NCBI GenBank assembly: GCA_018239985.1
Contig: JAFEGK010000014.1
Location: 502 to 35,031, forward strand
DNA: 34,530 nucleotides
Direction of reading: 5' to 3'
Source of the DNA: Verrucomicrobiota bacterium
Lineage (GTDB): Bacteria > Chlamydiota > Chlamydiia > Chlamydiales > Rhabdochlamydiaceae
Positions 24,267 through 32,749 of the stretch are shown here, in pieces (position 1 is the first letter of the stretch; each line of letters starts with the position of its first letter). Under the pieces are notes generated by a model that was not told the origin of the DNA, ran no database searches, and saw nothing but the letters and a program-made list of their open reading frames with translations. A program made the position numbers and the translations under genes.

Positions 24267-25095
24267 AGCACTCTTAACCCACAGCTTTCTTTATATGGCC
24301 ATCCTTGCCGGCATCGCAGGTTCCGTCACCGGCGGTATCATGGGTTCGTTTGTCGTCGTCAAAAGAATAGTCTTTATTAGTGGTAGCATAGCCCACTCAA
24401 TCTTGGGCGGAATGGGCCTGTTTCTGTGGATTCACAGGACGTTTGACATCGCCTGGATTACCCCATTCCAGGGAGCGATTGTCGCAGCGATTCTCTCGGC
24501 CCTTTTGATAGGATGGATTCACCTCGAGTATCAGCAGCGTGAGGACACCGTAATCGCTGCTCTATGGTCCACAGGAATGTCGATAGGAGTTATCTTCATT
24601 GCTCTTACGCCAGGCTATAACGTGGAGCTAATGCATTATCTTTTTGGTAATATCTTATGGGTCACTAAGAGCGATGTTTTCACCTTGATTGCGCTTGACA
24701 TGATCGTCATCGCGATTGTCGCCCTCTTTAGACACCAATTTTTAGCCATCTGCTTCGATGAGCAACAAGCCAAACTCCAGAAAGTACCAGTAAAGTTCTT
24801 CTACCTACTCCTTCTGTGCCTGGTGGCGATTTCTGTCGTATTATTGATTCAAGTGGTCGGCGCGATTTTAGTGATCGCTATGCTAGCGATTCCAGCAGCG
24901 ATCGCAGCCAATTTAACACGAAAATTCACCTCTATGATGATTCTAGCAGTGATCATCGGCTCCCTTTTCTCGATTTTTGGGACAGCCGTAGCCTACCAAT
25001 TGAACTGGCCCCCGGGGGCAACCATCGCTTTGGTCGCCACCCTCTTCTATCTGATAAGCTTTAGACTTCGGCTTCGCTCTCTTAAAGTCCAGTAA
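24259..25095 (+). CDS. znuB: Zinc/manganese ABC transporter permease
   Basis: This is a 278-residue permease of the ABC-3 family with about eight hydrophobic helices. Conserved features include the N-terminal GSFVVVKRIVFISGSIAHSILGGMGL (about residues 30-55) and the cytoplasmic coupling region LAICFDEQQAKLQKVPV (about 163-179), followed by helices with VGAILVIAMLAIPAAIAANL. It completes the znuACB operon. Its last 14 bases overlap the 3' end of a convergent 35-codon gene on the minus strand. Confidence 0.94.
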   Translation: MIEALLTHSFLYMAILAGIAGSVTGGIMGSFVVVKRIVFISGSIAHSILGGMGLFLWIHRTFDIAWITPFQGAIVAAILSALLIGWIHLEYQQREDTVIAALWSTGMSIGVIFIALTPGYNVELMHYLFGNILWVTKSDVFTLIALDMIVIAIVALFRHQFLAICFDEQQAKLQKVPVKFFYLLLLCLVAISVVLLIQVVGAILVIAMLAIPAAIAANLTRKFTSMMILAVIIGSLFSIFGTAVAYQLNWPPGATIALVATLFYLISFRLRLRSLKVQ

Positions 25096-25189
25096 GTCTT
25101 GCCCACCATCCTTTCAACCCACGCTTCTTTTTTGAAACGCGTTTAGTTTTTCGGCTGTGTGACTTTCTACGATGTGATTTTGTTGTCAT
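25082..25189 (-). CDS. Tiny very basic protein, 35 residues
   Basis: This is a 36-codon frame, start ATG at 25189, with a strong GGAGGA 6 bases upstream. The product begins MTTKSHRRKSHSRKTKRVSK and continues to GWWARLTGL. About 45 percent of residues are Lys, Arg or His; a Trp-Trp pair lies near the C-terminus. It is the last of three consecutive small genes on the minus strand and overlaps the convergent znuB by 14 bases. Chlamydial genomes annotate small ORFs near this locus (I recall CT421.1 and CT421.2 in C. trachomatis, unverified). A nucleic-acid- or ribosome-binding role is possible from composition only. Confidence 0.72.
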   Translation of the reverse strand: MTTKSHRRKSHSRKTKRVSKKKRGLKGWWARLTGL

Positions 25190-25205
25190 GTTGTCCTCCA
25201 ACAGT

Positions 25206-25346
25206 TTAATCTTGCTTTTCTTTAGACGTACTATGCCGTCGCAAAAACTCTTGCCACTTACTTACATCTTGTTTAGGTGGCTGCTTTTCGGCCCGCTCCT
25301 TTTTCTTCGATACCTTCGCCTTCTCAGTCTCTTTTTTCTTTTTCAT
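25206..25346 (-). CDS. Tiny lysine-rich protein, 46 residues
   Basis: This is a 47-codon frame, start ATG at 25346, preceded by AAGGGG at 5 bases. The product begins MKKKKETEKAKVSKKKERAE and ends WQEFLRRHSTSKEKQD. It is highly charged, with no hydrophobic segment. The ribosome-binding site overlaps the stop codon of the preceding small gene, a sign of a real operon. No family is recognised. Confidence 0.68.
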   Translation of the reverse strand: MKKKKETEKAKVSKKKERAEKQPPKQDVSKWQEFLRRHSTSKEKQD

Positions 25347-25355
25347 TGAGACCCC

Positions 25356-25487
25356 TTAAGAGAAAAATCGTTCTCTAAGGAACTTCTTATATTCCTCTTC
25401 CTTTGTACGCGGTTTTTGCTTCCGATGAGCTTTAATAGTGACTTTTGAGTTTTTTTTACGTTTATGTGATGACCATGTGCCACGCAT
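25356..25487 (-). CDS. Tiny basic protein, 43 residues
   Basis: This is a 44-codon frame, start ATG at 25487, preceded by AGGGG at 5 bases. The product begins MRGTWSSHKRKKNSKVTIKA and ends EEEYKKFLRERFFS. It is rich in Lys and Arg in the first 28 residues, then has a short acidic/helical tail. It is the first of three small genes; its stop codon is 9 bases before the next ATG. No family is recognised; the basic composition and position beside the L21/L27 genes hint at a ribosome- or nucleic-acid-associated role. Confidence 0.7.
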   Translation of the reverse strand: MRGTWSSHKRKKNSKVTIKAHRKQKPRTKEEEYKKFLRERFFS

Positions 25488-25625
25488 AATAACCCCTATT
25501 TTTTATTACTATAATTTCATACTATAACTATGTAATTATCTAAACAATTAAATTAATTACATGTAAATACAAATTACTTATAATTAATTTTTTCTGCATT
25601 TTTGCACCTTTCCATTTCAAACTGC
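25488..25625. promoter_or_regulatory. AT-rich divergent promoter region
   Basis: This is very AT-rich DNA between the small-gene operon (minus strand) and rplU (plus strand). On the minus strand, two TATAGT-like -10 candidates (near 25509-25526) lie upstream of the first small gene, but neither has a strong -35. No ORF or structured RNA is evident. Confidence 0.4.
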
Positions 25626-25654
25626 TTGACACTTCATCCCTTTTCCTTTATGAT
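25626..25654 (+). promoter_or_regulatory. Promoter of the rplU-rpmA-obgE operon
   Basis: A perfect TTGACA (25626-25631), a 17-base spacer and TATGAT (25649-25654) form a near-consensus sigma-66/sigma-70 promoter. Transcription would start near 25661, giving a leader of about 38 nt that contains GGAGG (25690-25694) before the rplU ATG. Confidence 0.85.
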
Positions 25655-25698
25655 TCTGCCTTTGACAAAGAAATATCGGAATTTCTATTGGAGGTCAT

Positions 25699-26007
25699 AT
25701 GTACGCAATTATTGAGACCGGTGGTAAACAGTACCGTGTAGAAAAAGGGGATGTCATTGACATCGAGTTACTTGACGTTGAAGGAGATAAAATCGAGTTC
25801 AAAAACGTGCTATTCCTGAATAATGGCTCTGCACCAAAAGTGGGGCTTCCCCATGTATCTGGATGTGTGGTAACTGGCGAGCTTCTCCAAGAAGTACGCG
25901 GACCTAAGGTCGTCAACTTCAAATACAAAAAACGGCACAATTACCGTCGGAAAGTGGGTCACAGACAGAATTTTCTACGAGTAAAAATCACAGGAATACA
26001 GGGATAG
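25699..26007 (+). CDS. rplU: 50S ribosomal protein L21
   Basis: This is a 102-residue ribosomal protein of normal length. The N-terminus [25 protein letters not shown] and the C-terminal [18 protein letters not shown] block are typical of bacterial L21, which binds 23S rRNA. GGAGG precedes the ATG, and a consensus promoter lies about 45 bases upstream. It is followed after 4 bases by rpmA, as in most bacteria. Confidence 0.97.
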   Translation: MYAIIETGGKQYRVEKGDVIDIELLDVEGDKIEFKNVLFLNNGSAPKVGLPHVSGCVVTGELLQEVRGPKVVNFKYKKRHNYRRKVGHRQNFLRVKITGIQG

Positions 26008-26011
26008 GGAC

Positions 26012-26263
26012 ATGGCACATAAGAAAGGACAGGGATCTTCCCGTAACGGACGTGATTCCCATTCTAAAAGGCTAGGAGTCAAAGTGACTCATGGCGAGCA
26101 AGTCACAATTGGCAGCATTTTGGTTCGTCAACGTGGAACGAAATGGAAACCTGCAAAGAACGTCGGCATCGGCAGAGATGATACCCTCTTCTCACTGATC
26201 GACGGGGTCGTTTCCTATCGCAAAACTGACAGAACCTACGTTTCTGTGCTGCCCTCTGCTTAA
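26012..26263 (+). CDS. rpmA: 50S ribosomal protein L27
   Basis: This is an 83-residue ribosomal protein whose N-terminal tail reaches the peptidyl-transferase centre. It begins [20 protein letters not shown] and continues [22 protein letters not shown], both diagnostic of L27. There is no Firmicutes-type cleavable N-terminal extension. It lies between rplU and obgE in the conserved order. Confidence 0.97.
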   Translation: MAHKKGQGSSRNGRDSHSKRLGVKVTHGEQVTIGSILVRQRGTKWKPAKNVGIGRDDTLFSLIDGVVSYRKTDRTYVSVLPSA

Positions 26264-26277
26264 AGCAAGGAGCCCCT

Positions 26278-27276
26278 ATGTTTGTTGATCGTATTAAAGT
26301 TAAACTGATCGCAGGCAAAGGGGGCAATGGCATTGTCGCTTGGCGGCGCGAAAGCTGCTTGCCCAAGGGAGGCCCCTATGGCGGTAATGGAGGGCGCGGC
26401 GGCGCGATTGTCCTCGAGGCCGACCATGATCTCCACTCCTTAGATGTTTTCACTCGAAGGCGGATCCTTCGCGCCCAAAATGGCCAAGCGGGCGGCCTCA
26501 ACCTCATGCAAGGGGGTAAAGGGGAGTCGCTAGTGGTCAAAGTCCCGTGTGGCACCCTCGTTAAAGACGCCGAAACCGGCGAAGTCCTTTTCGATTTAAC
26601 CCCAGAAACCCCCAAATGGACCGCGTGTCTGGGAGGACGGGGTGGCCGGGGAAATGCCTCATTTAAATCTTCCACCAACCGAGCACCTAATACATGCACC
26701 CTTGGCTCCGAGGGAGAGGAAAAAGAGGTCGAACTCGAACTCAAAATGATCGCCGATGTGGGGCTCATTGGGATGCCCAATGCTGGCAAATCGAGCTTAA
26801 TGTCCAAAATGACCCACGCTCAGGTTAAAATTGGCGCCTACCCCTTCACTACGCTCTCCCCTAACTTGAGCTTCGTCCAGTTCGAAGATTATAGCCGCAT
26901 CCTGGTCGCTGACATCCCTGGAATCATCGAAAATGCCCATCTGAACAAGGGACTCGGCATCTCCTTCCTGAAACATATCGAAAGAACATCAACCCTCGTT
27001 ATGGTCCTCGACATCGCCCCCGATGACGAAGAGCACGACCCGTTCCAAGACTACGAAATCCTCCGCAAAGAACTCGGCGCCTATAACCCCGAGATGCTTG
27101 ACAAGCCTATGCTAGTGGTCCTCAATAAAGTCGACAAAGATGGGGCTGCCGAGAAGATCGCATCGTTCAAAGAACGGTATCCCTTTGATCCTTCTACCCT
27201 TTTCGAAGTCTCTGCTAAAGAAGAGAAAGGCTTAAAAGAGCTCCTCAGCGCCCTCCACAAGAAAATTAATGGCTAA
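26278..27276 (+). CDS. obgE: GTPase ObgE/CgtA
   Basis: This 332-residue GTPase is involved in late 50S assembly and the stringent response. A glycine-rich Obg fold occupies about residues 1-155 (FVDRIKVKLIAGKGGNGIVAWRRE; GGRGGRGNASFKSSTNRAP). The G domain follows, with GMPNAGKSSL (P-loop, about 164-173), YPFTTLSPNL (switch I), DIPGIIENAHLNKGLG (switch II) and NKVD. It ends near residue 332 without the optional C-terminal OCT domain. AAGGAG precedes the ATG. It overlaps the nuclease gene by 8 bases. Confidence 0.96.
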   Translation: MFVDRIKVKLIAGKGGNGIVAWRRESCLPKGGPYGGNGGRGGAIVLEADHDLHSLDVFTRRRILRAQNGQAGGLNLMQGGKGESLVVKVPCGTLVKDAETGEVLFDLTPETPKWTACLGGRGGRGNASFKSSTNRAPNTCTLGSEGEEKEVELELKMIADVGLIGMPNAGKSSLMSKMTHAQVKIGAYPFTTLSPNLSFVQFEDYSRILVADIPGIIENAHLNKGLGISFLKHIERTSTLVMVLDIAPDDEEHDPFQDYEILRKELGAYNPEMLDKPMLVVLNKVDKDGAAEKIASFKERYPFDPSTLFEVSAKEEKGLKELLSALHKKING

Positions 27277-28069
27277 GAAAAAACCTCAATCGAAGCAATT
27301 CCAGATCTTTCTTCTGGGACTTGTCATCGGTGCAGCTCTCACTTGGATCCCCCTTGATCGAGAATTCTCACCCGCTCAGTTCACTGCCTCGATCTTCACT
27401 GAGCAGTTTCCAACTACCACGCCAGTCATCAAAAGGGACGGCTACACCCTCGCCTATAATGGTCAAACGCGCAACGCCCACTGGGTCTATCACAAACTGA
27501 CTCAAGAGAACCTCACTCAAAAATTATCCCGCGATGACTGTGAATTTAAAGAAGATCCCGATTTGCCAGAGCATATCCGTGCGACAAAAATCGACTTCGC
27601 TCAAAGCGGTTTTGATCGTGGCCATCTTTGCCCCGCAGCTGATTGCCCAACACCAAGGGCGCTCGAACATTCTTTTTTTCTCTCTAACATCTCGCCTCAA
27701 GATCCCGCTTTTAACCGGGGCTATTGGAGAATAGCAGAAAAACATGTCCGCGATCTGACAAACCACTACAAAGCAGTCCATGTCTTCACTGGCCCTCTCT
27801 ACTTATCCTCAAAGGGCCGTGATGGAAAAACCTATGTGAAATATGAAGTGATCGGCCCCCAACATGTGGCCGTACCGACCCATTTTTTCATGCTCATTTT
27901 TGTAGAATCTTCGGCTGACAAACTCCTATCAAAGGGCTACATTTTCCCCAACAAAGCAATCGACGCTAAAACTCCCCTCAAGAAATTTTCGGCCTCAGTC
28001 GAAGAGATAGAAAGCGCTTCCGGGGTGCTATTTACAAAGATCGCCACCATCGAAATGGGCCATTTTTAG
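27269..28069 (+). CDS. Membrane-anchored DNA/RNA non-specific endonuclease (EndoG/NucA type)
   Basis: This 266-residue protein has a single N-terminal signal-anchor or signal peptide (IFLLGLVIGAALTWIPL, about residues 13-29) and a beta-beta-alpha-metal nuclease domain. The active site is FDRGHLCPAADC (catalytic His119), followed by SFFLSNISPQDPAFNRGYW (metal-binding Asn region, about 135-153). The family cleaves DNA and RNA with Mg2+. The protein is expected in the periplasm or at the envelope, possibly for nucleic-acid scavenging. The position after obgE matches the C. trachomatis CT422-type gene as I recall. It is co-transcribed with rplU-rpmA-obgE by an 8-base overlap. Confidence 0.9.
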   Translation: MAKKKPQSKQFQIFLLGLVIGAALTWIPLDREFSPAQFTASIFTEQFPTTTPVIKRDGYTLAYNGQTRNAHWVYHKLTQENLTQKLSRDDCEFKEDPDLPEHIRATKIDFAQSGFDRGHLCPAADCPTPRALEHSFFLSNISPQDPAFNRGYWRIAEKHVRDLTNHYKAVHVFTGPLYLSSKGRDGKTYVKYEVIGPQHVAVPTHFFMLIFVESSADKLLSKGYIFPNKAIDAKTPLKKFSASVEEIESASGVLFTKIATIEMGHF

Positions 28070-28114
28070 AGGCTGTCTTCAAATTCTTGTTTCGTCGATT
28101 TGAAGACACCCTCT
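28068..28114. terminator. Hairpin between convergent genes
   Basis: AGAGG and TGTCTTCAAAT (28068-28084) pair with ATTTGAAGACA and CCTCT (28098-28114), a 17-bp stem with one mismatch and a 13-base loop. It lies between the convergent nuclease and CBS-protein genes and probably ends both transcripts, although U-runs are weak. Its left arm resembles the sequence near 34411-34440 (CTGTC..CAAA.TC..GTTTCG.C.ATTT), so it may derive from the family A repeat. Confidence 0.6.
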
Positions 28115-28138
28115 TAGGACATAACGGTTTGCCTCTGC

Positions 28139-29179
28139 TCACCGTTTTTTGAAGTGAATCGAATCCAATATTTTTTTCAGAGTGCCATCATCATCTTCAT
28201 CGTAGATGTCACCGATGATTTCTTCAAAAATCGACTCCATGGTCACTATTCCAGACTTTATCAGCCCATTGTATACAATAGCCATATGGGCCCTTCTTTC
28301 TTGCATAATTTGTAATGCCGAAAGAATGGATGTAGTAGATGACAGCTTCAATGCAGGTCTTAAAATGGAAATCCAATCATTCTGATTTTTAATTTTAAAT
28401 GCCATAAATTCTTTTGCGTTGATCATTCCAATGACATCATTGTTTTGAACAACTGGCAGCCTTGTATGCCCTGAGGATATGATGATGGACTCAACTTGCT
28501 GGATCGTGTGACTACTGTCAACGTAGACAACTTCTTTCCATAAAAGCATGATTTCTTTAATTGTCGTTTTTTCCACCCTCAATAGGTTTATGACGTATTG
28601 TTTGTTTACAGGGGATAAGATCTCTATTTCAGATGCTATTTCGCTTTGAGTTAATTCCTCTGCAGCAGTGTGTTTTTTAGGGAAAAGATCAACGATTTTT
28701 TTAGTGCTCCATTCAAACGCAGAAACAATGGGGTCAAGCATTTGGCTGATCGCATATAGCCACGGAGCTGATCTAAGGGCCAAAAATAGGGGTCTTCTAA
28801 GGGCAACTGTTTTAGGGACTAATTCACCAACAAGGACGCTGATATAAGTTAATGGGACAACAACAACGGCTATGGACAAGACTTGGGCCAAGGTTCCGCT
28901 GACTCCAAACTTAGAAATGAACCATGGGAGAATTTTTTCTTCTGCCCCAGCACCCCCGACAGCTGCCGCCAGTGCTCCAACAAATGTAATTCCAATCTGA
29001 ATCACTGAAAGAGTCCGTTCCGGCCTTTCACGCATCAAAAGAAGCAGCTGAGCCTGCTTCTGTCCCTTTTTTGCAAGCTCTTTTAGCGAGAGTCTACTGA
29101 CTGCTATAAAAGCCGTTTCCGATCCTGCTAGAATCGCATTAAACATAAGACAGATGACGATAACAATGACTTCTAACAT
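28139..29179 (-). CDS. CNNM/CorC-type membrane protein with CBS pair
   Basis: This is a 346-residue inner-membrane protein. An N-terminal CNNM (DUF21) transmembrane domain (about 1-160) has the typical LMFNAILAGSETAFIAVSRLSLKELAKKG start and VLVGELVPKTVALRRP near 113-128. Two CBS domains follow (about 205-325, with SGHTRLPVVQNNDVIGMI and MAIVYNGLIKSGIVTMESI). The C-terminal CorC_HlyC domain present in longer relatives is missing, as the protein ends soon after EEIIGDIYDE. Relatives are implicated in Mg2+/Co2+ homeostasis or are annotated as hemolysin-like; transport direction is not established here. It is divergent from aroDE and corresponds in order to CT423 of C. trachomatis. Confidence 0.9.
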   Translation of the reverse strand: MLEVIVIVICLMFNAILAGSETAFIAVSRLSLKELAKKGQKQAQLLLLMRERPERTLSVIQIGITFVGALAAAVGGAGAEEKILPWFISKFGVSGTLAQVLSIAVVVVPLTYISVLVGELVPKTVALRRPLFLALRSAPWLYAISQMLDPIVSAFEWSTKKIVDLFPKKHTAAEELTQSEIASEIEILSPVNKQYVINLLRVEKTTIKEIMLLWKEVVYVDSSHTIQQVESIIISSGHTRLPVVQNNDVIGMINAKEFMAFKIKNQNDWISILRPALKLSSTTSILSALQIMQERRAHMAIVYNGLIKSGIVTMESIFEEIIGDIYDEDDDGTLKKILDSIHFKKR

Positions 29180-29237
29180 GGCCTACCAAATCTGGTTATA
29201 TACATTTTAGTGCAAAAAGAACATAGTGTTATGAAAA

Positions 29238-30587
29238 ATGCTACTTTGTTCGTTGATCAGACAACCAGAAAAACTCGATTGGGATGAGCGGCACGAAGTC
29301 GAGCTCCGTCTCGATCTCTTTTCTCACATCGATCTCGAATCGATTCAGCAGTTGCTTCAAAAATCGACACGTCCAGTCGTCCTCACCTTGCGCAAGGCGG
29401 CTCATGGGGGAAAATTTCAGGGGACCGAATCCCAGCGAGAAGCGCTCATCGAAAGACTTCTCTCTCTAGAGCCCCCCTTCTTTGATCTTGAAGTCGACAT
29501 GCGGCCCGAATTTCTCCAGAAAGTCTTAGAGAAGTATCCGAAAACTAACTTCATCCTCTCCTATCACAACTTCAATGAGAATCCCAAAGAGCACCGTTAT
29601 ATCGAAAAGCACACACCATTCACCTACAAAATCGCGACGATGGTCCATTCGACAAATGAAGCGCTTCGGATGCTACTCTTTAGCAAAAACCATCCGAATG
29701 TGAGCGTCATTTGCATGGGAGAGCTAGGGGAATTTGCCCGCGTGCTCGGCCCCATCGTCGGCAACCGGGTCAATTACGCTTGTGCAAGTACTGAGGAAAT
29801 CACTGCCCCTGGACAGCTGACGATTTCCGATATGCTCGATATTTACAATTACGGCGCTCTGAATGAACAGACGGCAATCTACGGCCTGATCGGCGACCCG
29901 GTCGATAAAAGCCCTGGCCACAAGTACCATAATGAGGTTTTTCTCAAACGGAATCTCAATGCAGTCTATGTGAAAATGGTGGTCAGACCAGAAGAGCTTG
30001 AGGAATTTATCCCGCTTGCAAAACAGATCGGCATCAGGGGCTTAAGCGTCACAATTCCGCTGAAGGAAAAGATTCTTCCCTTCATTGATGAAATCGACCC
30101 TAGCTGCGTCGCGATTGGCGCCATTAACACGCTTAAGTTCACAGAGGGACGGATCAAGGGAACAAATACCGATGGGCATGGAGCCCTCGATGCCATCGAA
30201 AAGAAAGGGGCGGTTCGAGGGAAAAAAGTGGTTCTCCTCGGTGCTGGCGGCGCTGCGCGGGCGATTGCCTTTGAAGCGAAACAAAGAGGCGCCGATGTGC
30301 TGGTGCTAAACCGAACTGTCGAAAGGGCGATTGCACTTGGCTATGAAGCAGGGGGTTTAGATGAAGTGCCAGAGCAGTACGATGTGCTGATCAACTGCTC
30401 CCCCGATCCGCTGCCCATCGATCCGGCCAAAATTCAGCCAGGAACTGTCGCAATGGATGTGGTCTACAAGCCTCGTGACACCCTCTTTCTGCAAGAAGCT
30501 GCCAAGCGAAATTGTCAGATCGTGTATGGTGAAGAGATGTTCCTCAATCAAGCTGCAAGGCAAACAGCATTTTGGTTCGGTGTATGA
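29238..30587 (+). CDS. aroDE: Bifunctional 3-dehydroquinate dehydratase/shikimate dehydrogenase
   Basis: This 449-residue fusion catalyses steps 3 and 4 of the shikimate pathway. The N-terminal type I dehydroquinase (about 1-210) has its catalytic His in SYHNF and Schiff-base Lys in FTYKIATM. The C-terminal shikimate dehydrogenase (about 215-449) has the substrate segment GLIGDPVDKSPGHKYHNEVF, SVTIPLKEKI (catalytic Lys), GAINTL, GTNTDGHGALDAI (catalytic Asp) and the NADP loop LGAGGAARAIAF. The same D-E order occurs in Chlamydiaceae aroDE and in plants. No Shine-Dalgarno is visible before the ATG. It heads a four-gene operon and is coupled by ATGA to the next gene. Confidence 0.95.
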   Translation: MLLCSLIRQPEKLDWDERHEVELRLDLFSHIDLESIQQLLQKSTRPVVLTLRKAAHGGKFQGTESQREALIERLLSLEPPFFDLEVDMRPEFLQKVLEKYPKTNFILSYHNFNENPKEHRYIEKHTPFTYKIATMVHSTNEALRMLLFSKNHPNVSVICMGELGEFARVLGPIVGNRVNYACASTEEITAPGQLTISDMLDIYNYGALNEQTAIYGLIGDPVDKSPGHKYHNEVFLKRNLNAVYVKMVVRPEELEEFIPLAKQIGIRGLSVTIPLKEKILPFIDEIDPSCVAIGAINTLKFTEGRIKGTNTDGHGALDAIEKKGAVRGKKVVLLGAGGAARAIAFEAKQRGADVLVLNRTVERAIALGYEAGGLDEVPEQYDVLINCSPDPLPIDPAKIQPGTVAMDVVYKPRDTLFLQEAAKRNCQIVYGEEMFLNQAARQTAFWFGV

Positions 30588-32749
30588 ATCTGTGTATAGG
30601 CGAAGGGCTTTTAGACAAACAGCTCCCCGAGTTTTGCAAACAACTCGACGGAAGAAAAATTCTGATCGCCGATGAGGCTTTGAAAGAGCTATATGCAATC
30701 CCACTTGCGGAAAAAATCGGCGCCCAACTGCTGACCATCCCAAACGGGGAAAAAGCAAAAACCCTCTCCACCGCACAATCCCTACTCCATGCCCTCTTCG
30801 AACTCGGTGCAGACCGCAAGACCACCTTGATTGCCCTTGGAGGTGGCTCCACAACTGATCTAGTCGGCTTTGTCGCATCGATTTATATGCGAGGTGTGCC
30901 CCTGATTTTAGTTCCCACCACACTCCTGGCGATTGTCGACGCTTCGATCGGGGGGAAAACAGCAGTCGACACAGCTTTTGGAAAAAACCTGATTGGCACT
31001 TATTATGAACCCAAAGCGATCTTTGCCGATCTCGACACCTTGAAAACACTGCCTGAAAAAGAACGATTGAATGGCAAAGCCGAAATCACAAAAATGCAGC
31101 TGATTTATGGAACATCAGCCGACATTGAACAAACAATCAAAGCAAAAATAGAAATCGTCGCCCAGGACCCTCGAGACCAGGGGATCAGACGCATACTCAA
31201 TTTTGGCCACACCATCGGCCATGCACTCGAAGCTGCGTCAGACTACGAGATACCCCACGGCGAGGCTGTCGCATTGGGTTGTCTTGCCGAAAGCCACCTC
31301 AGCATGCGTTTGGGGTATCTTTCTAAGGGAGATTTTGAAAAAATTCAAACACTCTATGGCCCATTGAAACTACCTCAAGGATATACGAGAACAAAATTTT
31401 TGCAGGCCTTAACCCACGATAAAAAAAAGGCAGACGGCCAAATCCGCTTTGTCCTGATCGACCGGATCGGCCACGCACTGCCCTTTGATGGTGCCTATTG
31501 CAGGCCTGTCTCTTTGAGCGAATTAGAACCCACTCTCGATTGGATGGAAAATAGACCAGTCCGCATCCCTGGATCAAAAAGCTACACCAACAGAGCTTTG
31601 ATCATGGCGGCATTGACAAAAGGAGCTGTCCGCCTGAAAAATCCCCTCTATAGCGACGACACCGAAGCGATGATCGGCTGTTTACGTACGATTGGAATCG
31701 AAATAGAAACAAATCATGATGAAATTATTGTCCATGGGGATATTGGCTCTGTCGAAAACAATACCTACCATCTGTTTGCACATGATTCGGGGACAACACT
31801 TCGCTTCATCCTAGCACTGTCTTGCATTGTGCCTGGAGTCAAAATCCTACAGGGAAACCCCCGACTCATGGAGCGCCCAATTCAAGATTTAGTCGATGCC
31901 CTGTCCCAATTGGGGGCTGAAATTGACATGTCAGCAACTGCGATTACAGTCAAATCATCGACCCTCTCCGGCAACGTCGTCGCATTAAAAAGCGATATCA
32001 GCAGCCAGTATTGCTCCGCCCTTTTACTCATAGCACCGCTGCTTCCCAATGGACTGAAAATTAAACTCACCACTGCTCCCATCTCCAAACCCTACATTGA
32101 TATGACCGTGAGTTGTATGCGGCAGTGGGGCATCAAGATCCAGGATCCCTATTTTGTCCCGCCCCAAAATTATCAAAAAACAGAATATCTCATTGAAGGG
32201 GACTACTCAAGCGCAGCCTATTTTTTTGCGATCGCCGCATTGACTAAAAAAACGATCACATTGGAAAATCTGAGTCCTTTCTCGGCCCAACCAGATAGAA
32301 AGTTTCTAACGATTTTGGAGAAGATGGGCAATCGTGTAACCTATGGGGAAAACCAAATCACGATCCAGGGAGAAAGGCTCCACTGCCTCGATATCAACAT
32401 GGAAGATTGTCCCGATCAAGTGATGACACTGGCTGTCCTTGCCGCATTTGCGAAAGGAAAAACAACCATCAGCGGCATCCGGTCGCTTCGGGTCAAAGAA
32501 ACCGACCGAGTGCTCGCTCTAAAAAATGAGCTGAGCAAAATGGGAATCAAAACCGAAGAGTCGGAGGACAGCATCACCATCCACGGCGGCAATCCCAAAC
32601 CCGCAGTGATCAGCAGCTACAATGACCACCGCATCGCGATGTCGTTTGCCGTTGCCAAAATACATTTATCCCAGATTGAAATTAACGAACCCGAAGTGGT
32701 GAAAAAGACCTTTCCCAACTTCTGGGAAACGGTAAGGAGCCTCGCATGA
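30584..32749 (+). CDS. aroB-aroA: Fused 3-dehydroquinate synthase / EPSP synthase (AroB-AroA)
   Basis: This 721-residue single frame carries two shikimate enzymes. Residues ~1-320 are 3-dehydroquinate synthase: IPNGEKAKTLST, ALGGGSTTDLVGFVASIYMRG, VPTTLLAIVDASIGGKTAVD, GKAEITKMQL and the metal His residues in LNFGHTIGHALEA and IPHGEAVALG. Residues ~328-721 are EPSP synthase: VRIPGSKSYTNRALIMAAL, DSGTTLRFILAL, SDISSQYCSALLLIAPL, GDYSSAAYFFAIAA, LRVKETDRVLALKNEL and SYNDHRIAMSFAV. The linker is short (about SLSELEPTLDWMENR). ATG at 30584 is preferred because it overlaps the aroDE stop as ATGA. Chlamydiaceae carry these as separate genes. The B-then-A order equals that of the eukaryotic AROM protein. 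Both active sites look complete. Confidence 0.95.
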   Translation: MNLCIGEGLLDKQLPEFCKQLDGRKILIADEALKELYAIPLAEKIGAQLLTIPNGEKAKTLSTAQSLLHALFELGADRKTTLIALGGGSTTDLVGFVASIYMRGVPLILVPTTLLAIVDASIGGKTAVDTAFGKNLIGTYYEPKAIFADLDTLKTLPEKERLNGKAEITKMQLIYGTSADIEQTIKAKIEIVAQDPRDQGIRRILNFGHTIGHALEAASDYEIPHGEAVALGCLAESHLSMRLGYLSKGDFEKIQTLYGPLKLPQGYTRTKFLQALTHDKKKADGQIRFVLIDRIGHALPFDGAYCRPVSLSELEPTLDWMENRPVRIPGSKSYTNRALIMAALTKGAVRLKNPLYSDDTEAMIGCLRTIGIEIETNHDEIIVHGDIGSVENNTYHLFAHDSGTTLRFILALSCIVPGVKILQGNPRLMERPIQDLVDALSQLGAEIDMSATAITVKSSTLSGNVVALKSDISSQYCSALLLIAPLLPNGLKIKLTTAPISKPYIDMTVSCMRQWGIKIQDPYFVPPQNYQKTEYLIEGDYSSAAYFFAIAALTKKTITLENLSPFSAQPDRKFLTILEKMGNRVTYGENQITIQGERLHCLDINMEDCPDQVMTLAVLAAFAKGKTTISGIRSLRVKETDRVLALKNELSKMGIKTEESEDSITIHGGNPKPAVISSYNDHRIAMSFAVAKIHLSQIEINEPEVVKKTFPNFWETVRSLA

